64,000 nucleotides of DNA from Vibrio genomosp. F10 str. ZF-129 (GCF_000287055.2 NZ_AJYQ02000097.1:27232-91231), one strand, 5' to 3'. Positions 31,945-45,418 are shown, counted from the stretch's first letter. Program-made: numbers and translations. The notes: a model not told the origin generated them from the letters alone.

Positions 31945-32066
31945 CCCCAGGTTTGGATGTGTCGCCGACTCGTTTCTATAGATAGTAATAGCGGTGGGGA
32001 CAATATCAGTGAATAACTATCGTGTTTAATAACCCATAGTGGCGAATAAACACAGTGGTGTATAAC

Positions 32067-32098
32067 AAAAAGGTCAGCAATGGGTGCTGACCTTTTTT
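32067..32098. terminator. Terminator between hisI and rluE (convergent)
   Basis: AAAAGGTCAGCA/TGCTGACCTTTT stem with six Ts. Confidence 0.93.
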
Positions 32099-32167
32099 AT
32101 CGAAGGGTGATGTTCTGCGATAGAAACAACCCCCACACCGCTTTAACTATCATGAGGTTACGGAAAC

Positions 32168-32848
32168 CTACAGTGTGATTTCTTTCCATTGACCGGGTTG
32201 AAGATCAGCAAGTTCGACGTTGCCCATTGAGTAACGAATGAGCCGCAGAGTAGGGTGACCGATATGTGCTGTCATTCGTCGGACCTGACGGTTCTTTCCT
32301 TCAATGATGGTGATTGATAACCATGTTGTCGGGATCTTTGCTCGAACCCTAACTGGCGGCGTTCTTTCCCAAACGGTAGGCGCTTCGATTATCTGGATTT
32401 CAGCAGGAAGGGTAAGACCATCTTTCAGTTCGACGCCATCCCTGAGTTGTTGGAGTGACGCCTCACTAGGGGTACCATCAACTTGAACCCAATAAGTTTT
32501 AGGCGATTTAGAACTTGGTTGGGTCAATCGTGCCTGCAATATTCCATCATTGGTTAAAATCATCAGACCTTCACTATCACGATCGAGGCGTCCTGCGGCA
32601 TAGACTTCTTTGACTGGAATATAATCCGCTAACGTTTTTCTGCCATCACCATCGGTAAATTGGCTAAGTGTATCGAACGGCTTATTGAATACGATGACTT
32701 TACGATCTTCTGGATTGACCCGTTTCACTTTGCTTGTGTCATTTCTGCGACTTGCTCGTCGACCTTTTGAAGTGTCACCTTGTTTAAAATGTGGGCGAGA
32801 GCCTGTTGAAGAACGTTGGCCCTGCTTATGACGAGAACGCGGCTGCAT
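32168..32848 (-). CDS. rluE: 23S rRNA pseudouridine(2457) synthase RluE
   Basis: 226 residues, RsuA/RluE family without an S4 domain. The N-terminal 45 residues are very basic (Arg/Lys/Ser) and probably bind rRNA. The catalytic Asp is in [19 protein letters not shown] (about residues 84-102), preceded by [14 protein letters not shown] and followed by [20 protein letters not shown]. It sits back to back with icd, as rluE and icd do in E. coli. Confidence 0.93.
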   Translation of the reverse strand: MQPRSRHKQGQRSSTGSRPHFKQGDTSKGRRASRRNDTSKVKRVNPEDRKVIVFNKPFDTLSQFTDGDGRKTLADYIPVKEVYAAGRLDRDSEGLMILTNDGILQARLTQPSSKSPKTYWVQVDGTPSEASLQQLRDGVELKDGLTLPAEIQIIEAPTVWERTPPVRVRAKIPTTWLSITIIEGKNRQVRRMTAHIGHPTLRLIRYSMGNVELADLQPGQWKEITL

Positions 32849-33128
32849 GTTAACTACCTTGCAAAAATGTGAATAAAGTGTGGTAAAAAGTTTTTCCGTA
32901 TCTGTAAATAAGCTATCATTTGCGCGCCCAAAAACATAATAACGCTCAAGATAATAGACTATTATCGCGATTTTGTTTAATTATAAGTATCAGCACTCAA
33001 GGACTTAGGATACGACTGCTCAACAAGACTATCTTAAGAAGTTTAAAAGAGTGATAAAATCGCATCAATTAGGATGCGGACATTCACACAGCATTATTGA
33101 GACCAATAGTGGCTGTTTAGAACAATAG

Positions 33129-35363
<2,235 letters not shown>

Positions 35364-35413
35364 TATAGATCATTCTCACCATTTTTGATGGTGGGAAAGG
35401 CATTAATAAAAAC

Positions 35414-35442
35414 AACCCCGCTAGTTATAGCGGGGTTTTTAT
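35414..35442. terminator. Terminator between icd and cspD (convergent)
   Basis: AACCCCGCTA/TAGCGGGGTT stem, GTTA loop, T-run. Confidence 0.94.
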
Positions 35443-35461
35443 ATTCTTGGCGTCTTAATAT

Positions 35462-35683
35462 TTATTTAGCCATTTGAGCTTCAATCGGCACGACGGAGCT
35501 AGCATGGTAGCCTTTAGGTCCTTGCTCAATTTCATAGGCGACTTGTTGACCCGCTTTGAGCGTACGATAGCCATCCATCTTAATTGTTGAGTAGTGAGCA
35601 AAAATATCCCCGTCTTCACCCTCTGGACAGATAAAACCAAATCCTTTGGCATTGTTAAACCATTTTACTGTACCTGTAGCCAT
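35462..35683 (-). CDS. cspD: Cold-shock-like protein CspD
   Basis: 73-residue cold-shock domain. RNP1 KGFGFICP and RNP2 DIFAHY bind single-stranded nucleic acid. E. coli CspD inhibits replication in stationary phase. The ATG at 35683 (MATGTVKWFNN) is chosen because GAGGG lies nine bases before it; the ATG at 35692 directly abuts that sequence. It is divergent from clpS, as in E. coli, where ClpAP degrades CspD. Confidence 0.94.
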   Translation of the reverse strand: MATGTVKWFNNAKGFGFICPEGEDGDIFAHYSTIKMDGYRTLKAGQQVAYEIEQGPKGYHASSVVPIEAQMAK

Positions 35684-36151
35684 GCTATACATCCCTCATG
35701 CATTTAATACTGATGTTGTGTTAAGAAGATTACGTCACAAACATAACGTGAATCTGTTAGTGACTAATAATTCATGTGCCTATTATTTTTAATCACTATT
35801 TGACCAATGTAGTCAATGAACAGAGACAGTCAATAGGCAAAAGGTCTTAAATGCTACATATTTGCAAACAAATCACTTTTGAGATTTACATTTTCGCAAC
35901 TTGACAAGCCTGAGATCTAGGCACCGTTTTTAGTTTACTTGTGAAACTGTTTGCTTTTTAATCAATTAGATAATTCTCTAGAATTCATTTCTATGTTTTA
36001 TTTGCAGCGATTGGAATGCTGGATTAGTCTCTAAGTAAGGGATGCATTTCTGGCCGTAATATTTCTTATCAGCATTCGGAGATAAATCTAAAACTTTGTG
36101 GTTACATAATGGTAAAATCGACTTTAGAAATCCTGAATTATTGAATTGACC
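35684..36151. other. Intergenic region between cspD and clpS
   Basis: About 470 AT-rich bases with divergent promoters for cspD and clpS. I see no ORF with a ribosome site, no tRNA and no clear operator. A long clpS leader is likely. Confidence 0.4.
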
Positions 36152-36472
36152 ATGGGCCGAAATTTTGAATGGGTAACTCCAGACTCTGATTTACTGGAGA
36201 AAGAGAAAACGAAAATCCAGCCACCTGCGATGTATCACGTGTTGTTAAATAATGATGATTACACGCCGATGGACTTTGTGATTGAAATCCTTGAGCGTTT
36301 CTTTTCAATGGACATAGAGAAAGCGACGCAAGTTATGCTTCAGGTGCATTATGAAGGAAAAGCAATTTGCGGAACCTTTACCGCAGAAGTAGCTGAAACA
36401 AAAGTGGCGCAAGTCACCATGTATTCCAAGGAAAATGAGCATCCATTGCTTTGCACATTAGAGCAAGCGTAA
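36152..36472 (+). CDS. clpS: ClpAP adaptor protein ClpS
   Basis: 106 residues, the same length as E. coli ClpS. It delivers N-degron substrates to ClpA. The binding pocket is visible in [20 protein letters not shown] and the conserved His in [13 protein letters not shown]. The ATG at 36152 gives the usual length. The ribosome site is weak. It lies 41 bases before clpA in an operon. Confidence 0.95.
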   Translation: MGRNFEWVTPDSDLLEKEKTKIQPPAMYHVLLNNDDYTPMDFVIEILERFFSMDIEKATQVMLQVHYEGKAICGTFTAEVAETKVAQVTMYSKENEHPLLCTLEQA

Positions 36473-36513
36473 CGCTTGTATGAACAACCCTGTTGTTCTT
36501 TTAGGAGGTACAT

Positions 36514-38778
36514 ATGCTTAATAAAGAATTAGAGACCAGTCTTAATGGCGCTTTTGCGCGTGCTAGAGACAAACGACACGAGTTCATGACTGTCGAGCAC
36601 CTCCTACTCGCATTATTGGTAAATGATGCAGCCAAGGAGGCATTAGCAGCTTGTCAGGCAGACCTAGAAGCTTTACGACAAGAACTCGATGTTTTCATTG
36701 ACCAAACAACCCCTCTTATTCCTGAAAACGATGAAACTCGTGAAACTCAACCGACGTTAAGTTTTCAGCGAGTACTTCAACGTGCCGTTTTCCATGTCCA
36801 GTCTTCTGGGCGCAGTGAGGTAACAGGCGCTAATGTTCTGGTTGCCATTTTTAGTGAACAAGAATCACATGCGGCGTATCTACTGAAGAAAAATGACATC
36901 AGTCGACTCGATATCGTTAATTTCATTTCTCATGGCATTGCCAAGTCGTCAAGTTCAAATGATGATTCCTCTGAATCATTTGGCTCAGAAAATGTTGAAG
37001 AGGGCGGTTCCGATGAGCGTTTAGAAAGTTTCGCTATCAATCTAAACCAAGTGGCAAAACAGGGCCATATTGACCCGTTGATCGGTCGAGATAAAGAACT
37101 AGAAAGAACGATTCAAGTATTGTGTCGACGCCGTAAAAACAACCCTTTGCTTGTTGGTGAGGCGGGAGTGGGTAAAACGGCAATAGCAGAAGGCCTCGCT
37201 TGGCGAATCGTAGAAGGTCAAGTACCAGACGTCATTAAAGACAGCGTTATCTATTCATTAGACATCGGTTCATTGCTGGCGGGCACCAAATACCGTGGCG
37301 ATTTTGAAAAGCGTTTTAAAACCATTCTAAAGCAACTAGAAAAAGAAGAAGACGCGATCCTATTTATCGATGAAGTTCATACCATCATCGGCGCAGGAGC
37401 CGCTTCGGGTGGCCAAGTTGATGCGGCAAATCTTATCAAACCATTGTTGAGTAGCGGTAAGCTTCGTTGCATCGGTTCAACCACGTACCAAGAATACAGC
37501 AGTATTTTTGAAAAAGAACGCGCGCTATCTCGCCGCTTCCAAAAAATCGATGTTGTTGAGCCATCGCTAGACGATACAACCAAAATTCTGATGGGCTTGA
37601 AACCTAAGTATGAAGCACACCATGAGGTGCGCTATACCAATAAAGCACTTAGAGCAGCGGTTGAACTGTCGGCAAAATACATTAACGAACGCCATCTACC
37701 CGATAAAGCTATTGATGTTATTGATGAAGCGGGTGCTCGAAGTCGTTTAGCGCCAGCCAGCCGTCGTAAGAAGACGGTGGGCGTTGCTGACATCGAGTCC
37801 ATGGTGGCCAAAATGGCTCGAATCCCTGAAAAATCAGTGTCTTCATCAGACAAAGATATTTTAAAAAATCTTGATGATAAGATGAAAATGTTGGTATTCG
37901 GTCAAGATCCTGCCATTGATGTTTTAAGTGAAGCGATCAAGTTAACGCGCGCCGGACTTGGAGCGGACAACAAACCGGTTGGTTCATTTTTGTTTGCAGG
38001 CCCTACGGGGGTAGGTAAAACTGAAGTGACGTTGCAATTGGCGAAGCTGATGGGCATTGAACTGCTGCGATTTGATATGTCGGAGTATGGAGAAAGACAT
38101 TCTGTTAGTCGGCTAATCGGTGCTCCTCCGGGTTATGTCGGTTATGACCAAGGTGGGTTGTTGACGGACTCGGTTATCAAACACCCTCACTCAGTTGTGT
38201 TACTCGATGAAATCGAAAAAGCACACCCTGATATCTTTAACCTACTATTACAGGTCATGGATAACGGTACGCTTACCGATAATAACGGGCGCAAAGCGGA
38301 CTTTAGGAATGTCATTCTGGTGATGACGACCAATGCTGGTGTTCAAGAAACAGAACGTAAGTCAATGGGTTTGATTGAGCAAGATAACAGCCCTGATGCC
38401 ATGGCAGAGATTAAGAAAGTCTTTACGCCTGAGTTCAGAAACCGTCTTGATAACATCATTTGGTTTAACCGCTTAGACGAAGCGGTTATCCACCAGGTGG
38501 TCGACAAGTTCATCGTTGAGCTTCAAGCACAGCTGGACGCTCGCGGTGTTTCTCTTGAAGTGTCGGAAAGAGCAAGGCATTGGCTAGCAATAAAAGGCTA
38601 CGATAAGTCGATGGGTGCTCGACCAATGGGCCGAGTGATTCAAGAGCAACTGAAAAAACCATTGGCAAATGAACTGCTCTTTGGTTCCTTAGTCGAAGGT
38701 GGCACGGTCAAAGTTGACTTGAAGAAAGATAAAATTGTCTTTCAGTATTTCGGTACGAAAGAAGAAGCGCTGCATTAG
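36514..38778 (+). CDS. clpA: ATP-dependent Clp protease ATP-binding subunit ClpA
   Basis: 754 residues. The N-domain (1-145, binds ClpS) is followed by two AAA+ modules with Walker [14 protein letters not shown] and [12 protein letters not shown] and Walker B LFIDEVHT and [10 protein letters not shown]. It unfolds substrates and feeds them to ClpP through a ClpP-binding IGL-type loop. A strong AGGAGGT precedes the ATG. clpP itself is not in the window. Confidence 0.97.
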   Translation: MLNKELETSLNGAFARARDKRHEFMTVEHLLLALLVNDAAKEALAACQADLEALRQELDVFIDQTTPLIPENDETRETQPTLSFQRVLQRAVFHVQSSGRSEVTGANVLVAIFSEQESHAAYLLKKNDISRLDIVNFISHGIAKSSSSNDDSSESFGSENVEEGGSDERLESFAINLNQVAKQGHIDPLIGRDKELERTIQVLCRRRKNNPLLVGEAGVGKTAIAEGLAWRIVEGQVPDVIKDSVIYSLDIGSLLAGTKYRGDFEKRFKTILKQLEKEEDAILFIDEVHTIIGAGAASGGQVDAANLIKPLLSSGKLRCIGSTTYQEYSSIFEKERALSRRFQKIDVVEPSLDDTTKILMGLKPKYEAHHEVRYTNKALRAAVELSAKYINERHLPDKAIDVIDEAGARSRLAPASRRKKTVGVADIESMVAKMARIPEKSVSSSDKDILKNLDDKMKMLVFGQDPAIDVLSEAIKLTRAGLGADNKPVGSFLFAGPTGVGKTEVTLQLAKLMGIELLRFDMSEYGERHSVSRLIGAPPGYVGYDQGGLLTDSVIKHPHSVVLLDEIEKAHPDIFNLLLQVMDNGTLTDNNGRKADFRNVILVMTTNAGVQETERKSMGLIEQDNSPDAMAEIKKVFTPEFRNRLDNIIWFNRLDEAVIHQVVDKFIVELQAQLDARGVSLEVSERARHWLAIKGYDKSMGARPMGRVIQEQLKKPLANELLFGSLVEGGTVKVDLKKDKIVFQYFGTKEEALH

Positions 38779-38803
38779 TCTGTCTGTAGTGAGTCACACA
38801 CTA

Positions 38804-38833
38804 AAAACCAGAGCGATATGCTCTGGTTTTTTA
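38804..38833. terminator. Terminator after clpA (convergent with the ydcF-like gene)
   Basis: AAAACCAGAG/CTCTGGTTTT stem followed by Ts. Confidence 0.93.
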
Positions 38834-38967
38834 TGTTGTCTTCGTAAGTGATTGCTGTCTTCTCAAGTGATAGTCCCGACCACGGACAGGCTCCATGTGT
38901 TAACGGGGCGACGTCTTTAATGGATCGGTTCTTTTAACGAGTCGATTTCTTGAGTGAATCAATACCT

Positions 38968-39609
38968 TCAATGAATCACCAGGTAGTGCGCGCAGATGAA
39001 TTGATACGCTTGCTCTACAGAATCCGGTATTTCTTGTTCAGTCTGAAATCCAAGTTGAGGGTAACTTTTGATGCGTTCATAGTCTTCGCTTAGCGCTCTT
39101 AACACCATATCAAGTGGCATATCTTCATTGAGGTAATCAAAAAAACCGTCTGATGAAGAGCTCACCAATACCTGTTCACAAGGCTCAGGCCACTGCTGCA
39201 TAAACGTCGCATAACTGCGCCTTTCCATAAAGGGCTTTTGAACCAAGAGCATTTTTTTATGTGGTAACCCAAGTCGTCGAATAAGCTCATAGCCGAGCGT
39301 GACATTTTCTCCGGTATTGGTCGCTTCTTTTTCGATGAAAATGTCTTCTGAAGGTACCCCACAATCTTTTGCAATTGCAGCAAACGTCTCGGCTTCTGTT
39401 TTATCGAAATGTCCTTCGGTAAAGCGTCCAAAGCCACCAGAGAAAACAATCCGTGGAGCAAACCCTTGTTGGTACAGTGAAGCCGCATGAGAAGCGACAC
39501 GTAAATCATTACTGCATAGAACAAAAATGATATCCGACTGCTTCGGCGTATGCCCCATTAACATGTAGTTCCACAAAGTTTCTATGTGTTGGTACAGGCG
39601 TTTAGTCAT
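38968..39609 (-). CDS. YdcF family (DUF218) protein
   Basis: 213 residues with the DUF218 fold. SDIIFVLCSNDLRVASHAA (about residues 24-42) is the nucleotide-like loop, followed by GFAPRIVFSGGFGRFTEG and EATNTGENV. E. coli YdcF binds S-adenosylmethionine in vitro; the role is unknown. It has no signal peptide or membrane anchor, unlike the SanA/YgjQ branch. It overlaps the upstream epimerase-like gene by 8 bases, so the two are one unit. Confidence 0.85.
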   Translation of the reverse strand: MTKRLYQHIETLWNYMLMGHTPKQSDIIFVLCSNDLRVASHAASLYQQGFAPRIVFSGGFGRFTEGHFDKTEAETFAAIAKDCGVPSEDIFIEKEATNTGENVTLGYELIRRLGLPHKKMLLVQKPFMERRSYATFMQQWPEPCEQVLVSSSSDGFFDYLNEDMPLDMVLRALSEDYERIKSYPQLGFQTEQEIPDSVEQAYQFICAHYLVIH

Positions 39610-40489
39610 TTAGCGCATCCAAAACAAGGGAAAGAGTCGGGTGACGATATGAGTACCCAAGTGAGATAAGCTTGCTTGGGTCTATTTGTTTGTCGTGTAC
39701 ATCAACTATTTTTGGTAATAAGGGAGTCGGCAAGCCAGCATTGATAAGCGCCTTTTGATAAAACGTATCTTTATACATGATATCAGGAGTTGTCACGTTA
39801 ATGACTTGGTTACTAATATCGCTAATCGCAAATTCCAGGCTCCCAATGGCATCATCAAGATGAAGTATGTTTGCTGGCGCTAAACGACTTACCTGTTTTA
39901 ATTTACTGACGAAGCGAGCTGGGTGACGATTTGGGCCCACTAATCCGCTCAGGCGAGCAATAACAAACTCGATACCCGAATCAATGACATGTTGCTCTGC
40001 TTGAAGCATGACAATGGCGTTTTCGCTGAAGCCATTTTTACTAGAACGGCTGTTATCAGTCTCATTCGATGGGGTGTTAGCTAAGTCATAGCAAGACATA
40101 CTTTCTGTCATCAAGTGAGGCGCAGGCTGGTTTTTATCTATAGCGGGGTAAACCGCTGTGGAGCTGATCATAATGATTTTTTTTACGTTAGCCTGTTTTG
40201 CTGCCTCTACGACCGCATGCCACATACGCTGGTATTCGTTAGACAAGCCTCGACGAAATCCTGGAGGAAAGCATCCAATAAGAACGTCAGGTTGTTGTTC
40301 GAGAAGGTTTTCAGTAAGCCGATGAGGAGATGTAAGATCACAAATGAATCCTTGAATACCTAATGCGGATAATTGCTGAGCTTTATCTGAGGAAGTGTTG
40401 CTAGCAAACACACGATGGTGTTTAGAAAGGAGCGTTGTGGCGAGGGGAGTACCCAGCCACCCGGCTCCAATAATAGTGATCGTTTTCAT
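39602..40489 (-). CDS. NAD(P)-dependent epimerase/dehydratase-like protein (YeeZ-like SDR)
   Basis: 295 residues, extended/atypical SDR. The N-terminal dinucleotide fold is TIIGAGWLGTPLATTLL (GxGxxG). IIMISSTAVYP replaces the usual catalytic Ser/Thr region, and the YxxxK motif is not obvious. This fits the YeeZ group, whose substrate is unknown. Co-transcribed with the YdcF-like gene. Confidence 0.8.
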   Translation of the reverse strand: MKTITIIGAGWLGTPLATTLLSKHHRVFASNTSSDKAQQLSALGIQGFICDLTSPHRLTENLLEQQPDVLIGCFPPGFRRGLSNEYQRMWHAVVEAAKQANVKKIIMISSTAVYPAIDKNQPAPHLMTESMSCYDLANTPSNETDNSRSSKNGFSENAIVMLQAEQHVIDSGIEFVIARLSGLVGPNRHPARFVSKLKQVSRLAPANILHLDDAIGSLEFAISDISNQVINVTTPDIMYKDTFYQKALINAGLPTPLLPKIVDVHDKQIDPSKLISLGYSYRHPTLSLVLDALND

Positions 40490-40517
40490 CGGATTCTGTT
40501 AGAAGATTAATGGACAG

Positions 40518-40751
40518 CTATGCGCTTAGTATACGCAAAACTTTATCGGCTTTTTCTGCTATTTCGATACCTTCGTCAGTGAGGTAGCCTCCATCAGGCA
40601 GTGTACACAATCCTTTATCGAAGAGACGCTTAGCCGCTTCTTGTGTCTCTTTAGCGGCATCTTGATGGACCTTAATGCCTGTCGCTGCACTACTAATATC
40701 AAATTGCAGAAGCAAATTTAGCTCTGCGAGGTGGTCTTGGGAAAATTTCAT
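40518..40751 (-). CDS. TIGR02647 family small protein
   Basis: 77 residues. DHLAELNLLLQFDISS, KVHQDA, RLFDKGLCTLPDGGYLTDEG and a C-terminal helix match the TIGR02647 family of gammaproteobacterial winged-helix-like proteins of unknown function. It is first of the minus-strand group with the epimerase-like gene (28-base gap), preceded by AAAGGAA before the ATG. Confidence 0.82.
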   Translation of the reverse strand: MKFSQDHLAELNLLLQFDISSAATGIKVHQDAAKETQEAAKRLFDKGLCTLPDGGYLTDEGIEIAEKADKVLRILSA

Positions 40752-41498
40752 GATTATGTTCCTTTAAATGCTATTTGCTACACATTAAGCAAGCATGGAT
40801 AGCACTGCAAACAAGGAAAGTGAGAAGTGTTAATTAGAACCAAATTGGTGCACTTTTGTTCGATGCTGGACATTAAAAGTGTCGGTATTTGGGTGATCGA
40901 AATAGCTTAAAGATAATATGCGCTCATGTTTATATAAAGGGTGGGTTATCCACATTTTCTGTGGATAAAGTGTTTCTAACGCAAAGGGGTGTATGTTTTT
41001 TGTCCAAGTTTAGGCTGGTGTCGATATAAGTTTTATCGGCTTTAAATGGTTGTTTGCTATCAAGCCGCCTATTTGCCGCAAAGGTTTTTTGACTAAGCAG
41101 CCTTTGTCTTTAATTGGTTCTTTTTATTTATACCCATTTGGTTTGTGGACTCAATCAGTGTCAAACGAACGACACTGGGAGAATTTTAAAAGCATGATTT
41201 TGGATTTCGACGGACTCTATATACAAAAAGCGAGCTAAACTGTTAACTGAGCGTTTAGTGGTTAACTTTAACGTAACATGTGTAATTTGTCTTATTTGTT
41301 CACAATTTTACACATAATGCGACAATCAAACATATCTCTGGATGAGCTCAAAAAAGTGTTGATTAATAAGGGTTCAACAGCGGTTGTTATTGAAAGTTAG
41401 ATGACACGTGAACTAAAATTCATCCTAACAATGACGAGATTTAACTAACTCAAAATATTGAGTCGTTAGGCAAAACTAAATCGAATGCAGGTAAATGT
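40752..41498. other. Long intergenic region upstream of torE
   Basis: About 750 bases. It holds two perfect facing DnaA boxes (own entry) and a weak TorR-box-like decamer ATGTTTATAT at 40926-40935 (8/10 to CTGTTCATAT). It also must hold the tor promoter. A 62-codon ORF at 41050-41238 has no ribosome site and no recognisable homology and is not called. The size leaves room for a small RNA, but I see no convincing one. Confidence 0.5.
40946..40968. promoter_or_regulatory. Pair of perfect inverted DnaA boxes
   Basis: TTATCCACA at 40946-40954 and TGTGGATAA at 40960-40968, both perfect 9-mer DnaA boxes, facing each other over five bases (TTTTC). It could bind DnaA for replication control or gene regulation, or be a chance stem-loop without a T-run. 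Confidence 0.6.
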
Positions 41499-41675
41499 AT
41501 GAGAAGTGTTAATGAAGATAAGAAAGGTGAGGCACATTCGTTAGAATGGCAGTCTTTTCTTTTTATTACTGTCGTCCTTTTCCCAATCTTAAGTATCGCT
41601 TTTGTTGGTGGGTATGGTTTTATCGTTTGGATGCTGCAAGTGTTTGTTCTTGGGCCCCCTGGCGTGCATGGCTAA
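41499..41675 (+). CDS. torE: TMAO reductase system small membrane protein TorE
   Basis: 58 residues with one membrane helix (FLFITVVLFPILSIAFVGGY, residues 20-39) and the C-terminal FIVWMLQVFVLGPPGVHG. This matches TorE/NapE-type proteins that precede torC in Vibrio and Shewanella. AGG lies about 10 bases before the ATG. The role is unknown; it is thought to assist the Tor respiratory chain. torC follows after 47 bases. Confidence 0.9.
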   Translation: MRSVNEDKKGEAHSLEWQSFLFITVVLFPILSIAFVGGYGFIVWMLQVFVLGPPGVHG

Positions 41676-41722
41676 TGCATCTCTAACACCCATATTTGAA
41701 TAGAATTTTAAGAGAGTGAAAC

Positions 41723-42904
41723 ATGAAATCATTGATTGCTAGACTGTGGCGTACAATGACACGCCCGGCAGTTCATATCAGCCTAGGGGTTTTAACCATG
41801 GGCGGTTTCATTGCTGGTGTGATTTTTTGGGGTGGCTTTAACACCGCCTTAGAAGCCACCAACACTGAAGAGTTTTGTATTGGTTGCCATACCATGAGCG
41901 AAAACGTGTACGTAGAATTACAAGAGACTGTCCACTGGAAAAACAGCTCTGGTGTTCGAGCGACGTGTCCAGATTGTCACGTACCTCATGAATGGACAGC
42001 AAAAATAGCCCGTAAGATGCAAGCATCGAAGGAAGTATTCGCGCAAATATTTGGTGATCTTGGAACACCAGAAAAATTTGAAGCACGACGCCTTGAGTTG
42101 GCTCGCCATGAATGGGATCGGTTCTCTGCGAATGGTTCACTGGAATGTAAAAATTGTCACGCGTACGAGTCGATGGACTTTGAACAAATGTCACCAACGG
42201 CGCGCATTCAAATGAAACAAGCCGCTGAACGAGATCAAAGTTGTATCGATTGTCATAAAGGCATTGCACACCATCTTCCAGCGGATATGGCCTCAATGAG
42301 TGGTATCGTTGGTGATCTAGAGCAAACAGCAAGTAGCACCAACTACTCCCAGGGCAATGACGTTATTTCCGTTCGTCACCTACCATTGTATACCGATGAA
42401 AGTGCGACGACAGAAGCCGGCTTGTTAAGTCCAGCCAGTCAGGTTGCCATCGTAGGTCAACAAGGCGACATGATTGAAGTTAAAATTGACGGCTGGAGAA
42501 AAGCGAAAGGCTTTGGTCGTGTGATCCAAGAAGATTTTGGTCTTAATATCTCTACGGCAATCCTATCTCGCGAAGTGTCCCAGAGTGATCAAGTGAACGT
42601 GGGTGAAGGAAAAGAAGACGAACTCACAGGCCTGCCTTGGGAAGAAGTGAGCGTCAATCTTTGGATGAAAAAAGAATCGATGGTTTCCGACTACGCTCCG
42701 ATCTGGAATGCGGCGAGCGATGCCTACAAAACGAACTGCTCGACTTGTCACTCACAACCGGATGAAGCGCACTTTAGCGCTAACGGTTGGGTCGGCATGC
42801 TAGATGGCATGATCGCATTCGTGAACTTTGATGCTGACACTGAAGCACTGGTACTGAAGTATTTACAAAAGCACTCATCAGACTTTGCTGAAGGTCATCA
42901 CTAA
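41723..42904 (+). CDS. torC: Pentaheme c-type cytochrome TorC
   Basis: 393 residues. The N-terminal membrane anchor (about residues 18-37) is followed by a NapC/NirT-type tetraheme domain with CIGCH (52-56), CPDCH (82-86), CKNCH (142-146) and CIDCH (174-178). The C-terminal domain has a fifth heme, CSTCH (339-343). It takes electrons from menaquinol and passes them to periplasmic TorA. Five hemes and length match TorC. Confidence 0.96.
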   Translation: MKSLIARLWRTMTRPAVHISLGVLTMGGFIAGVIFWGGFNTALEATNTEEFCIGCHTMSENVYVELQETVHWKNSSGVRATCPDCHVPHEWTAKIARKMQASKEVFAQIFGDLGTPEKFEARRLELARHEWDRFSANGSLECKNCHAYESMDFEQMSPTARIQMKQAAERDQSCIDCHKGIAHHLPADMASMSGIVGDLEQTASSTNYSQGNDVISVRHLPLYTDESATTEAGLLSPASQVAIVGQQGDMIEVKIDGWRKAKGFGRVIQEDFGLNISTAILSREVSQSDQVNVGEGKEDELTGLPWEEVSVNLWMKKESMVSDYAPIWNAASDAYKTNCSTCHSQPDEAHFSANGWVGMLDGMIAFVNFDADTEALVLKYLQKHSSDFAEGHH

Positions 42905-42927
42905 TCGACGTCAATTGGAGTAATAAA

Positions 42928-45393
42928 ATGGCAATTTCACGAAGAAGTTTTCTCAAAGGTGTGGCCACCACGAGTGCTGCATCTGTTATCGGTCCAAGCC
43001 TGTTGGCGTCGACGTCGGCTATGGCAGCGGAAACCAAAGAAGGGACTTGGAAAGTATCAGGTTCCCATTGGGGAGCATTTCGCGCCCGAGTTTATGCAGG
43101 CAAGGTACAAGAGATTAAACCGTTAGAGCTGGATAAGCACCCAACGGACATGCTAAATGGTATTAAAGGTATCATCTATAGCCCTTCGCGCGTCCGCTAT
43201 CCAATGGTTCGTCTTGATTGGCTTAAAAAGCACAAGTACAGCGCTGACACGCGCGGCAATAACCGTTTTGTGCGCGTGACATGGGATGAAGCACTCGACC
43301 TGGTTTACCGTGAGTTAGAGCGCGTCCAGAAAGATTATGGCCCTTCTGCACTGCATGCGGGTCAAACCGGTTGGCGTTCAACAGGGCAATTCCACAGTTG
43401 TACTAACCACATGATGAGAGCCATCGGACTTCACGGACACTCTGTAAAGAAAATTGGTGACTACTCGACAGGGGCAGGTCAAACGATTCTGCCTTACGTA
43501 CTAGGTTCCACTGAGGTATACGCTCAGGGTACTTCTTGGGAGCTTATCCTAGAGAACAGTGACAATATTATCATGTGGGGTAACGACCCCGTTAAAAACC
43601 TACAGGTTGGTTGGAACTGTGAAACCCACGAATCATTTGAATATCTTGAGCAACTGAAGCAAAAAGTCGCGAATAAAGAGATCAATGTGGTTTCAGTCGA
43701 TCCTGTGCAGAATAAAACAGGGCGCTTCTTAAATAATGAACAGTTCTATATCAACCCTCATACTGATGTCCCGTTCATGTTGGGTGTGGCCCATGAGCTG
43801 TATAACAAAAACCTGCATGATAAAGAGTTCATTGATACTTACTGTCTAGGTTTTGAAACGTTCATTCAGTATGTTCAAGGTGAAACGAAAGACAGAGTAG
43901 AGAAAACGCCAGAGTGGGCTGCCAATATATGTGGCGCGAGCGCTGAGAAAATTCGCGAGTTCGCACGTATGCTCGTGAATGGGCGAACCCAAATTATGGT
44001 GGGTTGGAGTATTCAGCGTCAAGAGCACGGTGAGCAACCGTATTGGATGCTTGCAGTGTTAGCAGCTATGGTCGGTCAAATTGGATTGCCAGGTGGCGGT
44101 ATTTCTTATGGGCACCACTATTCAGGCATAGGCGTTTCTTCAACAGGTTTTGGTGCTCCAGGTTCCTTCCCGCTTAATATTGACCAAGGTCAGACGCCGA
44201 AATATGACAACCAAGATTACAAAGGCTTTAGCCGAGTTATCCCGGTTGCGCGTTGGGTTGATAGCCTGATAGAGCCAGGTAAGAAGATCAAAGCCAACGG
44301 TTCAACGGTGACACTTCCAGACATCAAAATGATGGTGTTCAGCGGTAACAACCCTTGGCATCACCATCAAGACCGAAATAAAATGCGTCAAGCATTCAAG
44401 AATCTACAAACAGTCGTTGCGGTAGATTTCGCTTGGACTGCAACCTGTCGCCATTCTGATATCGTGCTGCCTGCGTGTACACAGTGGGAGCGTAATGATA
44501 TTGATGGTTATGGCTCTTATTCTGGTCGTGGTTTGATAGCCATGCACAAATTGGTAGACCCATTATTCCAGTCAAAATCTGACTTCGATATCATGAGAAA
44601 CCTTACCCGTCGCTGGGGCCGTCACGATGATTACACTCGTGGCATGGATGAAATGCAATGGGTTGAGTCTTTATATAACGACTGTCGTGCAGCGAATGGT
44701 GCTAATTTCGACATGCCAGAATTTAAAGAATTTTGGGAAAAAGGCTTCTTAGATTTCGGCAAAGGGAAACCGTGGACTCGCCATGCTGCGTTCCGTGAAG
44801 ACCCAGAAATTAATGCCTTAGGTACGCCTTCTGGCTTTATCGAAATTTCGAGCCGTACGATTGGTAATATGGGCTATGAGCATTGCCAAGATCACCCAAT
44901 GTGGTTTGAGAAATCAGAGCGTTCACATGGTGGTCCGGGTTCCGAAAAACACCCATACTGGTTGCAATCTTGTCACCCCGATAAGCGCTTGCACTCTCAA
45001 ATGTGTGAGTCGGAAGAATTCCGTGCGACTTATACTGTGCAAGGTCGTGAGCCAATCTACATGAACCCAGGTGATGCTAAGAAAAAAGGCATCAAAGATG
45101 GGGACCTAGTACGAGTGTTTAACGACCGCGGGCAATTATTAGCAGGAGCCGTTCTTATGGACAGCTATGCTCCAGGTGTGGTTCGTATCGAAGAAGGTGC
45201 TTGGTACGGCCCTATGAACGAAAAAGTAGGTGCCTTAGATACCTATGGCGATCCAAACACATTAACTCAAGACATTCCGACTTCTGAGCTTGCACAGGCA
45301 ACATCAGCCAATACCTGCTCTGTTGATTTTGAGAAGTTTACTGGGAAAGTTCCACCTGTTACCTCATTCGGTGGACCGATTGAAGTGAGCTAA
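42928..45393 (+). CDS. torA: Trimethylamine-N-oxide reductase TorA
   Basis: 821-residue periplasmic molybdenum enzyme of the DMSO reductase family. A Tat signal with SRRSFLKG and an Ala-rich region precedes the mature start near residue 33. The Mo-ligand Ser is expected in [12 protein letters not shown] (about residues 175-186), and molybdopterin-binding blocks such as [15 protein letters not shown] follow. The final electron acceptor step reduces TMAO to TMA. It is co-transcribed with torE and torC. The usual partner chaperone gene torD is not next to it. Confidence 0.96.
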   Translation: MAISRRSFLKGVATTSAASVIGPSLLASTSAMAAETKEGTWKVSGSHWGAFRARVYAGKVQEIKPLELDKHPTDMLNGIKGIIYSPSRVRYPMVRLDWLKKHKYSADTRGNNRFVRVTWDEALDLVYRELERVQKDYGPSALHAGQTGWRSTGQFHSCTNHMMRAIGLHGHSVKKIGDYSTGAGQTILPYVLGSTEVYAQGTSWELILENSDNIIMWGNDPVKNLQVGWNCETHESFEYLEQLKQKVANKEINVVSVDPVQNKTGRFLNNEQFYINPHTDVPFMLGVAHELYNKNLHDKEFIDTYCLGFETFIQYVQGETKDRVEKTPEWAANICGASAEKIREFARMLVNGRTQIMVGWSIQRQEHGEQPYWMLAVLAAMVGQIGLPGGGISYGHHYSGIGVSSTGFGAPGSFPLNIDQGQTPKYDNQDYKGFSRVIPVARWVDSLIEPGKKIKANGSTVTLPDIKMMVFSGNNPWHHHQDRNKMRQAFKNLQTVVAVDFAWTATCRHSDIVLPACTQWERNDIDGYGSYSGRGLIAMHKLVDPLFQSKSDFDIMRNLTRRWGRHDDYTRGMDEMQWVESLYNDCRAANGANFDMPEFKEFWEKGFLDFGKGKPWTRHAAFREDPEINALGTPSGFIEISSRTIGNMGYEHCQDHPMWFEKSERSHGGPGSEKHPYWLQSCHPDKRLHSQMCESEEFRATYTVQGREPIYMNPGDAKKKGIKDGDLVRVFNDRGQLLAGAVLMDSYAPGVVRIEEGAWYGPMNEKVGALDTYGDPNTLTQDIPTSELAQATSANTCSVDFEKFTGKVPPVTSFGGPIEVS

Positions 45394-45418
45394 TTACTCT
45401 CTGCAATTAACATAATTC

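Noticed and set aside
41050..41238. 62-codon plus-strand ORF in the tor upstream region
   Set aside because: No ribosome site, a low-complexity Phe/Ser/Leu sequence, and no recognisable family.
41838..42332. 164-codon minus-strand ORF inside torC
   Set aside because: Antisense shadow; the plus-strand frame has five heme motifs and is certain.
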